Assembly: GCA_015069095.1 (NCBI GenBank)
Contig: SVJH01000004.1
Location: forward strand, 48,432 to 112,431
DNA: 64,000 nt
Direction of reading: 5' to 3'
Source of the DNA: Oscillospiraceae bacterium
GTDB taxonomy: Bacteria; Bacillota; Clostridia; UMGS1810
Shown here piece after piece: positions 16,665 to 26,120 of the stretch. The notes beneath the pieces were generated by a model, which was not told the DNA's origin, searched no databases, and was given only the letters and a program-made list of their open reading frames with translations. A program made the translations under genes and the position numbers. The stretch's first letter is position 1. Every line of letters begins with the position of its first letter.

Positions 16665-19475
16665 TTATTTTGCACTTAGTGCAGGAATTAAACTTAATAC
16701 ATTATCAAATGCAAAAACTTTTACAATATCTGTATCTTCAACAGTTTTTTCAAATTCGCAATTTACATCGTAGTCTCCTACAGTTGGAAGAAAAACTGAT
16801 TTCACCTTCGCTTCTTTTAGGTTGTTATATTCATCATAAAGAGCAAAAATTAAATCTAAATCCATTTCGTTGTATCCGGTATTTGTTACTGTATAAGTTA
16901 CAGCGTTATCTGCTGTTTCTTTTTTTGCGTCAAATGTAATAACAGATGCTCTAAATGGTATTGCCGGAATATTTGTTTCATTTGTCATATTTCCGCCAAG
17001 AGTCATAAGGTCATCACTGATAATTACATAACAATATCGTACTTCTACAGGATTTTCAATACCTTCTGCATAAACTTCTACATTATTTCCGTTTACAACT
17101 GCCGTAGCAGGAACAAAGGTCGTTCCATCAGATGAAATTTCAAAACCTTTAAGCGCTTCGCCGTCGGTAGTTGTAATTCCGTCGCCTACTAAATCGAATG
17201 TAAGTGTAGCTTTATTATCTTTTACAGTCATTGACTTATAAACCGGGCCATTCCATATTTTATACTCATTTTTGCCATATACATTGTAAAGAATTGCCCT
17301 TGCAGCTCTTTGACCTATTGGTTTTTTATTGCTTGGATGAATTGCATTATTTATTGAATGGTCAAATTCATTTGGTCCTTCATTAGATGTTGAAATGACA
17401 TATACATTATTTAGTCGTTTTGAAACATCAAGTGTAAACTGACGCACCATGTGATATGAACTTGTTGTTTTATAAGGTGCAAGCATAAACGCAACAACCG
17501 GGAAATTTTCGTCATTCTGGTCACGTCTGTACTGATTTATTAAATCTGTTAATTTTAAATCATAAAGATATGTTCTGTTGTTTTCAATAGTAGAAGAATA
17601 ATTTGCATTAGATTCGCCCTGATACCAAAGCATTCCTCGAGCTGCCGCTTTTTTAATTGGTGCATACATTCCGTTGTATAAAGATGTAGGAACACCTACA
17701 GTTTCACTCATTACATCTGTTCCGTTATTGTGATTTTCAAGTTGTTTCTGATACATTTCATATTCGCTTCGCGAGTAAATAGAATCCGCACTCATCCATG
17801 ATTCTATTTTTGTGCCGCCGACAGATACATCGATAAGTCCTATTGTTACATTTGGAATTTCTTTTGCTATGTAGTAAGCTGTTAAATATCCCGTTGCACT
17901 CATTTGCATAAGTTCTTCTTCTGTGTTTGATGTAACCCATTTTGCTTTGTAGAACTCTTCCACCTCTGCCGCAGGACTTCCAAACGAATCCTGACCCAAA
18001 TACCTTATATCATAATTTACGCTGTCTGATTTTATTTCATCAAAATCTCTGACCTTTATCTGCGAAAGTGTGTGTGCCATATTTGACTGACCTGCACAAA
18101 ACCACACTTCACCGATTGCTACATTGTAAAACGTTTTTCCTTTAATATCTACCGTTAAACCTTTTTTTGCTTTTCTTGGCGAAAATTCAATCTCCCATTT
18201 GCCATCTTTGACAAATGTTTCTTTTGTTTCGCCATCAAAAGTAATATCCACCTTTTCGCCCTCTACATAGCCATTTCCCCACATTTTAATCGGTTTTTCC
18301 TGTTGAAAAACCATATTGTCAGCAAAATATGCATTTGTAGTTATCGCTCTGTCTGTAAATTCAACTTTTATATCATCTATGTATAAATCTGTTGTGCCGC
18401 GCATTGCAGTCTGCACGCCTATTCTTGCCGGATAGTCTTTGTATTTTTCAACAAATTCTTCAGTAATTATTTCTTCAAGTTCACAATATACAAATGTACC
18501 TTCTTTAAGCGTTGTACGTGATTCGTACTGATTGCCCGATTCACCGTCATGCATAAGTGAAAGTACAAGTACATCATGATGGTCTTTATTTATTGAATCT
18601 GAATAAACATACATACTTATACGAATTTGTTTTCCTATGTAACTTTCATCAATAACAGGCAGAATACCACCTATTTTAATACGTTCGTAGTTGTTGTATC
18701 TTGAACCGAATTTAAGTGAATTTCCGTTTGAATACGGCATATTTTTAACAACTTCAACTTTAGGTTTTCCACCACCGCCAAGCTTATATCCAAAAGCATT
18801 ACCTGTGTTTGACGAATAAGTTGATATTGATGTGTTTTCATTATCAAAATCAACTGTTTTGTATTGTGTATATCTTTTTTGTGTAATTGTTTTTGTTTCA
18901 TCACATTCGTAAACTGTAATGTCATCTACATAAAATTCTTTAGCCATAAGAGAAGTTACAGTTCCGTACATATCAATTCTTAATGTATTAAGTTTTTCCG
19001 TTTCCACATCTTCTTTTGTAACATCAAAGCTCATTGTCACTTTTGTCCAAACACCAGGAAGCAAATCACTATTTATACATTGATATCTGCAATTTGTATT
19101 ACTTGCTTCAATTGCAGAAAATGTAAGACCGTCATACGAGGTGTGTGTGTTATCGTTAATGTAAACCCATGCATTAAGAATATATTTTTTACCGATATTT
19201 TCTGTAGTAAAAATATTTTTAAAAATGTTTTTAACTTTAGCACCTGCATTTTTATTGTTTGATACAGTTATTTTCAAACTTTTACTTCCTGAATAAACAT
19301 AATCAGAAACTGTATTTATTGTAGCAGTTGAACCAGATCCTGCAGTAGATATAGAAACTGAATTTTCAAATCCTTCCGTAAAAAGATTTAAAGTTTGATA
19401 ATCCACTTTATCTGCACAAACACTGATACTTAATGCAAGTATTAAAACCGATATAATTGATAAAACTTTTTTCAT
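16665..19475 (-). CDS. Secreted SASA/SGNH carbohydrate esterase, copy 2
   Basis: A 936-residue exported esterase with the same plan as its neighbours: signal peptide (1-22, ending SVCA), two binding-like beta domains, a beta module, then the SGNH core with nucleophile Ser464 in CAGQSNM, SVGGTKIESWMS, LWYQGESNANY and AIHPSNKKPIGQR, and a C-terminal beta domain. GGAGGTAAG precedes ATG at 19475, 18 bases from esterase 3, so both are in one transcript. Two DNA blocks are essentially identical to copy 3 (174 bases with one mismatch; 83 bases with none), evidence of recent duplication or gene conversion at the 3' end. Confidence 0.88.
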   Translation of the reverse strand: MKKVLSIISVLILALSISVCADKVDYQTLNLFTEGFENSVSISTAGSGSTATINTVSDYVYSGSKSLKITVSNNKNAGAKVKNIFKNIFTTENIGKKYILNAWVYINDNTHTSYDGLTFSAIEASNTNCRYQCINSDLLPGVWTKVTMSFDVTKEDVETEKLNTLRIDMYGTVTSLMAKEFYVDDITVYECDETKTITQKRYTQYKTVDFDNENTSISTYSSNTGNAFGYKLGGGGKPKVEVVKNMPYSNGNSLKFGSRYNNYERIKIGGILPVIDESYIGKQIRISMYVYSDSINKDHHDVLVLSLMHDGESGNQYESRTTLKEGTFVYCELEEIITEEFVEKYKDYPARIGVQTAMRGTTDLYIDDIKVEFTDRAITTNAYFADNMVFQQEKPIKMWGNGYVEGEKVDITFDGETKETFVKDGKWEIEFSPRKAKKGLTVDIKGKTFYNVAIGEVWFCAGQSNMAHTLSQIKVRDFDEIKSDSVNYDIRYLGQDSFGSPAAEVEEFYKAKWVTSNTEEELMQMSATGYLTAYYIAKEIPNVTIGLIDVSVGGTKIESWMSADSIYSRSEYEMYQKQLENHNNGTDVMSETVGVPTSLYNGMYAPIKKAAARGMLWYQGESNANYSSTIENNRTYLYDLKLTDLINQYRRDQNDENFPVVAFMLAPYKTTSSYHMVRQFTLDVSKRLNNVYVISTSNEGPNEFDHSINNAIHPSNKKPIGQRAARAILYNVYGKNEYKIWNGPVYKSMTVKDNKATLTFDLVGDGITTTDGEALKGFEISSDGTTFVPATAVVNGNNVEVYAEGIENPVEVRYCYVIISDDLMTLGGNMTNETNIPAIPFRASVITFDAKKETADNAVTYTVTNTGYNEMDLDLIFALYDEYNNLKEAKVKSVFLPTVGDYDVNCEFEKTVEDTDIVKVFAFDNVLSLIPALSAK

Positions 19476-19493
19476 TCTTACCTCCGATAAAAA

Positions 19494-22310
19494 TTATTTT
19501 GATTTCAGTACAGGAATAAGTGTTAATACATCGTCAAATGCAAAAACTTTTACAATATCTGTATCTTCAACAGTTTTTTCAAATTCGTAATTTACATCGT
19601 AGTCTCCTACAGTTGGAAGAAAAACTGATTTCACCTTCGCTTCTTTTAGGTTGTTATATTCATCATAAAGAGCAAAAATTAAATCTAAATCCATTTCGTT
19701 GTATCCGTTATTTGTTACTGTGTAAGTTGCTGTGTTATCTACTGTTTTATTTTCTGCATCAAGTAAAATTACAGACGCTCTAAATGGTATAGCAGGAATA
19801 TTAGTTTCGTTTGTCATATTTCCGCCAAGAGTTTCATTATCACTGCTTATTTTTACATAGCAGTATCTTACTTCTACCGGATTTTCTATTCCATCTGCAT
19901 AAACTTCTACATTATTTCCGTTTACAACTGCAGTTGCGCTCGCAAAGTTTATTCCATCAGATGAAATTTCAAAACCTTTAAGCGCTTCGCCGTCGGTAGT
20001 TGTAATTCCGTCGCCTACTAAATCGAATGTAAGTATAGCTTTATTACCTTCAACATTCATTGATTTGTAAATTGGAGCATTCCAAACTTCATAGTCATTT
20101 TTGCCGTATACATTATAAAGAATTGCTCTTGCAGCTCTCTCTCCAACTGGTTTTTTATTTCTTGGATGAATTGTATCGTTGTCATCATACTCTGCCTGTT
20201 GCGGTCCTTCGTTTGATGTTGAAACAATATACACATTATCAAGTCGTTTTACTACATCAAGTGTATGCTGACGGTTAATTGTAAAATCGTAATATTCACT
20301 TGCAAACGGAGCAAGCATAAATGTAATTACAGGGAAGTTTTCGTCATTCTGGTCGCGTCTGTACTGAGAGATTAAATCCTCAAGTTTTAAATCATATTTA
20401 TACGTCTGGTTATATTCAAGTGTATCTGAATAATGTGAATTACTTTCGCCGTGATACCATAAAAGACCTTTAGCACTGATGTTTTTCATTGGAGCATAAA
20501 CACTCTTATAATGCTGAGTAGGAATGTCAGAAAGCGTTTCAGTACCTGCATTGTGCTTTTCAAGACGCGATTGGTAAAGTTTATATTCATCACGTGAATA
20601 TAAGCTTTCTTCACTAAGCCACGATTCAATTATTGTTCCACCTACAGCAACATTTATAAGACCAATTGTAACATCGGGCATTTCCTTTGCAAGATGATAT
20701 GCAGTAAATAAGCCCGTTGCACTCATTTTAACAGCATCGCCGTCTTTTTTTGTTGTAAGCCACTTAGAGTCTCCATCGTATAATTCCTCGGTTGTACTTC
20801 TTAATGAATTTTGTGTAAGAAGACGTATATCATAATTTGCACTATCAGCAATTACTTCATCTTTATCATACATTTGCGTCATTGGTTTTTGCATATTTGA
20901 CTGACCTGACAAAAACCACACTTCGCCTATTGCAACATTTTTGTATATTCTTCCTTTTATTTCAAAATCAACATTTTTGGCATAAGAATTTATTGGAGAA
21001 AATTCCACCATCCATTTGCCATCTTTTACCGTTGTTGTTTTTGTTTCGTTCTGAAGTTTTACACTAACTTCTTCGCCGTCAACTATACCGCTTCCCCATA
21101 CTTTTAAAGGTTTGCCTTTCTGGAAAACTGTTTCATCGGCAAAATACGCATTAGGCGTAATACCTCTTTCCATAAATTCAACTTTTATATCGTCTATATA
21201 TAAATTTGTTGATTTACTCATTACAGTCTGAAAAGCAATTCTTGCAGGATATGTTGCAAATTTATCTAACACTTCTTGCGTGATAATAAGTTCAAGTTCA
21301 GCGTATGTAAATGTACCTTCCTTAAGCGGTGTAATAGAACTATAATGCATTGTTGTAACATTATCTTCCATAAGTGCTATGTAAACACTATCAGTGTATT
21401 CTTCATTCACAGCATCAGAATAAACATAAGCGCTAACTCTCATTTGTTTTCCTAAATAACTTGCATCAAGTTTAGGCAAAATTCCCGAAAATTTAATACG
21501 TGTGTTATTTTCTTTTCTGCCACGAAAATGCAATGCTTTATTTAAAGAATGAGAACCGCTGTTTTCTATTAGTGCTTTTGTTACACCGCTTATTGTATTG
21601 CCACCAAATTTATAAGCAAAATCGTTTGCTGTTTTTGATGAATATGAAGGAAGAGATAACCCTTCTTCTTCAAAATCTACAAATGCGTACTGAGTGTAAC
21701 CTTTTTGTGTTACTGTTTTTGTTTCGGACGATTCATATATTGTGATATCATCAATATAAATTTCTTTTGGTGATGCATTATATGTACCATTTTCAGACAT
21801 ACAAATCCTTAGCGTATCAAGTTTTGCATCTACATCTTCCTGTGTTACTTCAAAACTCATATGCATAGGTGTCCACATACCAGAAGTAATTGATTTCGTT
21901 GTAGAAATATGTGATCTTATGGAGTTATTTGACTCTATTGCACCAAAACTTACCGAATAAGTTGTGGCTGATACAGCATCGTTTATATAAACATAACCTC
22001 TGACCATATATTTTTTGCCGATATTTTCTGTTTTAAAAACATCTTTAAAAAGGTATTTTACTTTACCACCTGCATTTTTTGTTGATGATATTGTAATTTT
22101 CAAACTCTTACTGCCGCTTTTTACAAAAGTTGAATCTTCATTTATACTTGCTTTTGCACCATTTCCTGCAGTAGTAATACTTACACTTTCTTCAAACCCC
22201 TCTGTTTTTGCTTTATTTACAGAATAAGACGCCTCATCAGCATATGCAAATGTTACAAAAAGAACAATGCAAAACATAATGCACAAAAAAACTGTCAAAA
22301 CTTTTTTCAA
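19494..22310 (-). CDS. Secreted SASA/SGNH carbohydrate esterase, copy 3
   Basis: A 938-residue exported esterase, paralogue of copy 2. Signal peptide residues 1-24 (ending FAYADE). Catalytic Ser471 lies in LSGQSNMQK; further blocks are AVGGTIIESWLS, LLWYHGESNSHY (the usual WYQGES Gln is His here) and TIHPRNKKPVGER. The start is TTG at 22310: AAGGAG is nine bases upstream, and the nearer ATG reads straight into a stop. It is the first gene of the copy 3-copy 2 transcript. The Gln-to-His change in block III might alter specificity; the catalytic Ser and His are retained. Confidence 0.87.
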   Translation of the reverse strand: MKKVLTVFLCIMFCIVLFVTFAYADEASYSVNKAKTEGFEESVSITTAGNGAKASINEDSTFVKSGSKSLKITISSTKNAGGKVKYLFKDVFKTENIGKKYMVRGYVYINDAVSATTYSVSFGAIESNNSIRSHISTTKSITSGMWTPMHMSFEVTQEDVDAKLDTLRICMSENGTYNASPKEIYIDDITIYESSETKTVTQKGYTQYAFVDFEEEGLSLPSYSSKTANDFAYKFGGNTISGVTKALIENSGSHSLNKALHFRGRKENNTRIKFSGILPKLDASYLGKQMRVSAYVYSDAVNEEYTDSVYIALMEDNVTTMHYSSITPLKEGTFTYAELELIITQEVLDKFATYPARIAFQTVMSKSTNLYIDDIKVEFMERGITPNAYFADETVFQKGKPLKVWGSGIVDGEEVSVKLQNETKTTTVKDGKWMVEFSPINSYAKNVDFEIKGRIYKNVAIGEVWFLSGQSNMQKPMTQMYDKDEVIADSANYDIRLLTQNSLRSTTEELYDGDSKWLTTKKDGDAVKMSATGLFTAYHLAKEMPDVTIGLINVAVGGTIIESWLSEESLYSRDEYKLYQSRLEKHNAGTETLSDIPTQHYKSVYAPMKNISAKGLLWYHGESNSHYSDTLEYNQTYKYDLKLEDLISQYRRDQNDENFPVITFMLAPFASEYYDFTINRQHTLDVVKRLDNVYIVSTSNEGPQQAEYDDNDTIHPRNKKPVGERAARAILYNVYGKNDYEVWNAPIYKSMNVEGNKAILTFDLVGDGITTTDGEALKGFEISSDGINFASATAVVNGNNVEVYADGIENPVEVRYCYVKISSDNETLGGNMTNETNIPAIPFRASVILLDAENKTVDNTATYTVTNNGYNEMDLDLIFALYDEYNNLKEAKVKSVFLPTVGDYDVNYEFEKTVEDTDIVKVFAFDDVLTLIPVLKSK

Positions 22311-22341
22311 ATCATTTCACTCCTTGACTTTTCTTAATTAT

Positions 22342-22369
22342 ATTATATCAAATAATGTACTGATTACAA
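22342..22369 (-). promoter_or_regulatory. Promoter of esterase copies 3 and 2
   Basis: TTGTAA (22369-22364), 16-base spacer, TATAAT (22347-22342) on the minus strand, about 25 bases before the ribosome site. Confidence 0.6.
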
Positions 22370-22400
22370 TGTTATTTTTGGACATAAAAATTAGCATTTT

Positions 22401-23423
22401 TTACATTTGCTTAATATATTTATTGGCAACAGGCCATGCATCATCGGCATAAAATCTGTGTCCGCCATTTCCTTCTATCATTGCACAGTTATCCTTTCCA
22501 CCTGATGCGCTATATCCCATTTTTGTGATTTCAAACATTTCTCTTGCACTTCCAATTGGAAAGATTTTATCTTCTTTTCCTGAAACTACAACAAGAAATC
22601 TTGGTGCAACAAGACAAAGCAAATCGCCCATATCAAAATTTTCGGCAATTTGAGGAACAAAGTTACACTGACAATGGTGCATTGCACCGATTGAATCAGC
22701 ATAAGATGCAAATGCGCAAGATGGCATTGCAAGGCGTATTCTTTCGTCCATACAAGAAGCATAAATTGTTGTTGTACCACCGCCTGAATTACCCATGCAA
22801 ATTATTTTATTTCCATCAAAGTAATCCGAAAATTTATCAATAGCAGCATCTATTGCACGCGAAACATCCCAAACTCTTTCGCCCGTAATTGTACGTCCAT
22901 TTATAAGAGCACTCATTGCAGGAATGTGGCATTTAGGACCTTTTTCATCTCCACCGCACTCTCCCATTCCTCTTTGGTCAAATACAAGCGCAACGTATCC
23001 TTCTTTTACTACTCTTACAGCAAAATCTCGGTCTCCGCCTTTTATATCTTCTTCATCACCAGGAAATTTTGGATTACCAAGTGAAATATGCATGCCTGTT
23101 GAATGTCCCTGAAGACAAATAACAAGCGGTGTGTTTTTATCTGCACTATCTGGTATTAAAATGTGAGATGGTACTCTGTAATTTTTTTCGCTCTGGAAAG
23201 TAAATCTTATTTCTTTATATCCATCGCACTCTTTTTCATACTCAACTTTTATATCCAAATCACATTTTTCTATTTTTTCCATGCACAAAAGATTTGTAAG
23301 TTTTTCTTTTGCTCTTTTTTGCCACAGTGCAAAATCTTCTTTTCCGTCATATCTAAAAATCGGTTTTAACTTTTTCATATATTCATATTCTTTTTTTGCA
23401 GCAGTTTTTAAACTATTTTCCAT
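22401..23423 (-). CDS. Alpha/beta hydrolase, acetyl xylan esterase-like
   Basis: A 340-residue intracellular alpha/beta hydrolase of the acetyl-xylan-esterase/dienelactone-hydrolase class. Visible are an oxyanion-side LVICLQGHSTG near 90, VFDQRGMGECGG near 140, the nucleophile elbow CMGNSGGGTTT near 205 and a late catalytic His in EGNGGHRFYADDAW. The frame is open up to 23456, but that region is a terminator; AAGGAG lies ten bases before ATG at 23423, which I take as the start. There is no signal peptide, so it would act on imported oligosaccharides. It lies between GH3 and the secreted esterases. Confidence 0.85.
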   Translation of the reverse strand: MENSLKTAAKKEYEYMKKLKPIFRYDGKEDFALWQKRAKEKLTNLLCMEKIEKCDLDIKVEYEKECDGYKEIRFTFQSEKNYRVPSHILIPDSADKNTPLVICLQGHSTGMHISLGNPKFPGDEEDIKGGDRDFAVRVVKEGYVALVFDQRGMGECGGDEKGPKCHIPAMSALINGRTITGERVWDVSRAIDAAIDKFSDYFDGNKIICMGNSGGGTTTIYASCMDERIRLAMPSCAFASYADSIGAMHHCQCNFVPQIAENFDMGDLLCLVAPRFLVVVSGKEDKIFPIGSAREMFEITKMGYSASGGKDNCAMIEGNGGHRFYADDAWPVANKYIKQM

Positions 23424-23446
23424 TTTATATTTTCTCCTTTTTTTTG

Positions 23447-23479
23447 CAAAAAGCACTCCTTTTAAAGGGAGTGCTTTTT
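23447..23479 (-). terminator. Terminator after the GH3 gene
   Basis: AAAAAGCACTCC pairs with GGAGTGCTTTTT around a short loop, with T tracts on both sides, directly after the GH3 stop at 23482. It separates the GH3 gene from the alpha/beta hydrolase. Confidence 0.9.
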
Positions 23480-23481
23480 AA

Positions 23482-25107
23482 TTATAAATTGATTGTTACA
23501 GGTGGTTTTGCATCCCCTTTTGCTTTTCCGCTTATTACGTCAACTGCAGCATACATTGAATCTGCACTTACGCCGTATGTACATATAAAATCTTTTGCAT
23601 ATGGGAAAAGTTCAACATCGTATGGAGAATCCATAGCAACTAAAACAATATTTTTATTTTCATTATAAATTGCATTTACAAGGTCAATTTGTTTTTCGTA
23701 AATAATTGCATTACAAATACCAATTACAACTGTGTCGTATCCTTTAACTTTAGATGCAACCTCTTTTATTTCATCTTCTGAAGGATTTAACTTTGTCATT
23801 ATGTAATCTGAATCTTTGTAAGTGTTACTTACAGCTTTGCAAAGCATTTCAACGCACTGAAAATCGTCATTTGCTGCTTTGATTTTTTGTGGTTCAACAC
23901 TTACTGTAAGAACTTTTTTACATGTATCAAGCGGCAAGTTTTCACCTTTTAAAGTTGTTATAGATCTTTTTGCAAGTTCTTTTGAAAGATTTCTGTGCGC
24001 TTCGCATCCAACAGTTTCATCTGCAACTTTAGGATCACAAATGTAATTCTCCAAAAGACCGATATCATCTTTTTGTTTTAATACTCTTTCAATTGATTTA
24101 TTTATTCTTTCTTCAGTAATTCTTCCGGATTTTACAGCCTCGCAAAGTGCATTATAACCATCTTTAAAGTGGTCCATATTACCTCTTAAAAGAACAAGGT
24201 CACAACCTGCTTCAACTGCCATAACACTTGCTTCGCCTGTTCCGTAGTTTGTCTGAATTGCACTCATTCTCATAGCGTCTGTTTCAACAATTCCATCAAA
24301 ACCAAGTTTATCTCTTAAATAATCGCCAATAACCTTTTTAGAAAGTGTTGCAGGATGCTCGCTGTCTAAACAGTGAGTAATAGCGTGTCCTGTCATAACA
24401 CCATTAAGACCATGTTTGAAAAGTTCTTTCATTGGTGCAATATCTTCTGAATCAAAACTTTCAAAATCTTTTGTAATTTCTGCTACACCCTTATGTGCAT
24501 CTGTTGCCACACTACCATATCCTGGAAAATGTTTTGCCATTGTAGCAACGCCACCGTCTTTATAACCTTTCATCATTGCAAGAGCGTGCGCAGTAACTTT
24601 TTCTACATTTTCGCCAAATGTTGCGGCTTTCATTGTCTTTCTTCCATCATATGTAAGAACGTCTACAATAGGTGCCTGAACAAGGTTTATACCCATTGAA
24701 CGAAATTCTTTACCTGCTGCTTTTGCAATTTCATATGTTAAATCAGTATCATCCACTGCACCAAATGACATATGACCACTATAAGCAAATGACTTTGCTC
24801 TGTTCATATCATTTCTTGTGCTTCCTTCCTGGTCAATTGCAAAAAACAATGGAATTTTAGACATCTTTTGAATTGAATTTAAAAATAAAGCCATTTCGCC
24901 TGCACTAAAATACTTATTTGGCTCTCCTACTACTTCACTTGCATTGTCAAATTCAGCATTAGGACAGTATCTTATCATACCAACTTTGTATTTTTCAACA
25001 TATTCTTTTAAATCCTGTGTGATTTCGCCTTGCTGAAGAATTGGCACACAAAGTTGACCAATTTTTTCTTCCAAAGTCATATTTTCGATAATATTTTTGA
25101 TTTTCAT
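23482..25107 (-). CDS. Glycoside hydrolase family 3, NagZ-like
   Basis: A 541-residue GH3 enzyme without signal peptide. The family signature AKHFPGYGSVATDAH is complete: Asp203 and His205 form the catalytic dyad used by NagZ-type enzymes. The nucleophile is Asp277 in ETDAMRM. A second alpha/beta domain follows (about 370-541). NagZ-like members release terminal N-acetylglucosamine, but related GH3 enzymes act as xylosidases or phosphorylases; its place beside xylan genes leaves this open. AAGGGGA precedes ATG at 25107; it follows the HAD gene by 20 bases in one operon. Confidence 0.9.
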   Translation of the reverse strand: MKIKNIIENMTLEEKIGQLCVPILQQGEITQDLKEYVEKYKVGMIRYCPNAEFDNASEVVGEPNKYFSAGEMALFLNSIQKMSKIPLFFAIDQEGSTRNDMNRAKSFAYSGHMSFGAVDDTDLTYEIAKAAGKEFRSMGINLVQAPIVDVLTYDGRKTMKAATFGENVEKVTAHALAMMKGYKDGGVATMAKHFPGYGSVATDAHKGVAEITKDFESFDSEDIAPMKELFKHGLNGVMTGHAITHCLDSEHPATLSKKVIGDYLRDKLGFDGIVETDAMRMSAIQTNYGTGEASVMAVEAGCDLVLLRGNMDHFKDGYNALCEAVKSGRITEERINKSIERVLKQKDDIGLLENYICDPKVADETVGCEAHRNLSKELAKRSITTLKGENLPLDTCKKVLTVSVEPQKIKAANDDFQCVEMLCKAVSNTYKDSDYIMTKLNPSEDEIKEVASKVKGYDTVVIGICNAIIYEKQIDLVNAIYNENKNIVLVAMDSPYDVELFPYAKDFICTYGVSADSMYAAVDVISGKAKGDAKPPVTINL

Positions 25108-25127
25108 TACTATAATTCCCCTTAAGT

Positions 25128-25940
25128 TTATTTTAACATATCATTAAATTCTTTAAGTAAATTATCCTGATATTCTCCTTTGAAAGTTCCGTCAAAGAAT
25201 TTATCAATACCTTCATTATAAAAGTTTTCCCATGCTTTTTCTTCATTCCCTGGGAAAATCGGGTAGAAAAGTGCGTTTATACTTTTAGCAGCTTCGTAGT
25301 CGCCAAGTGCATCTCCAAGCATAATGATTTTATCTTCATCGTACTTTCCTTGTGCTGCTTTTTTTAGTTGTTCTTTTTTAGAACCTGCTTCCTGCCCCAT
25401 AATTGTAGTTGTGTAAACGTCTATTTTCCCATTTTTCCAGTCTGTTAAAAGACCTTTACCTGATGCAGATGACACAACAACAATATCTGCTTTTCCTTGT
25501 GCTTTTTCAAGCGACTCTTTTACAAATTTAAAAGGCATAAGACCTTCTACTTCTTTTGCAAAAACTTTATCAGAATCCTTACTCCATTTCATTACTTCGT
25601 CCAAAAACGGATCAGGATTTTCTTTTATATAGTTTTCAAGTCCCGCATTTGAAAAAGGAAAACCTGAATTTATGTATGCAGCAAATGCACTAAAATCAGG
25701 AACATCATAACCTTTTTCTTTAAGTTCTTCAAACATCATAAGAAGACCCGGAAATCTGTTTACACCTCTTGATTTTGAATAAAGGTTAATTCTTTCTGCA
25801 ATTTCAAATACGACATCTTTAATTTCATGAAAATTCCACACATCGATTGAAACAGGAATAAACGCTTTTGAATGCTTGATTGTCATACTATCAAATGCTG
25901 TTCCGTCTGAATCGATACCAATAAAATATTTGTTTTCCAT
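25128..25940 (-). CDS. HAD-superfamily hydrolase
   Basis: A HAD-like phosphatase of about 270 residues. Motif I is GIDSDGTAFDS near residue 8, motif II VVVSSASG near 150, the conserved Lys follows near GSKKEQLK, and motif IV is IIMLGDALGDYEAAK near 215. The cap domain (about 20-120) is helical and unlike classical phosphoglycolate phosphatases; the substrate is unknown. A GTG nine bases upstream is in frame, but AGGAG abuts it and is spaced eight bases from ATG at 25940, which I use. The gene heads the HAD-GH3 operon and carries the repeated GCAAAAAATGA element upstream. Confidence 0.83.
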   Translation of the reverse strand: MENKYFIGIDSDGTAFDSMTIKHSKAFIPVSIDVWNFHEIKDVVFEIAERINLYSKSRGVNRFPGLLMMFEELKEKGYDVPDFSAFAAYINSGFPFSNAGLENYIKENPDPFLDEVMKWSKDSDKVFAKEVEGLMPFKFVKESLEKAQGKADIVVVSSASGKGLLTDWKNGKIDVYTTTIMGQEAGSKKEQLKKAAQGKYDEDKIIMLGDALGDYEAAKSINALFYPIFPGNEEKAWENFYNEGIDKFFDGTFKGEYQDNLLKEFNDMLK

Positions 25941-25960
25941 AGTAATCACTCCTAATGTTT

Positions 25961-26030
25961 ATTATATCATTTCATTTTTCTTGTTTGTTGTCATTTTTTG
26001 TCTTTTTTTTAAAAAAATATTCATTTTTTG
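25961..26030 (-). promoter_or_regulatory. HAD-GH3 promoter with paired GCAAAAAATGA-type operators
   Basis: TATAAT at 25966-25961 has no recognisable -35 box. Instead two direct repeats CAAAAAATGA lie at 26000-25991 and 26030-26021, 30 bases apart; the proximal one abuts the -35 position. The same arrangement occurs before the GH10 gene, pointing to a shared activator. Confidence 0.6.
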
Positions 26031-26087
26031 CCTACATATTACATTATAATATAAAAATCACTCAACCGTCAACCAAAATATAACAAA

Positions 26088-26116
26088 AAGCGGTCAATTT
26101 TTACAATTGACCGTTT
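26088..26116 (-). terminator. Terminator after GH39
   Basis: CGGTCAATT pairs with AATTGACCG (26091-26099 with 26105-26113), with T tracts at both ends, five bases past the GH39 stop. Confidence 0.85.
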
Positions 26117-26120
26117 TGTT

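Noticed and set aside
19520..22227. Several plus-strand frames of 60-87 codons opposite the esterases
   Set aside because: They mirror the coding bias of the minus-strand genes and recur at the same places in both paralogues because the DNA is duplicated.
23424..23456. Longer N-terminus MLFAKKRRKYK for the alpha/beta hydrolase
   Set aside because: The extension starts inside the GH3 terminator, and AAGGAG is correctly spaced only for ATG 23423.
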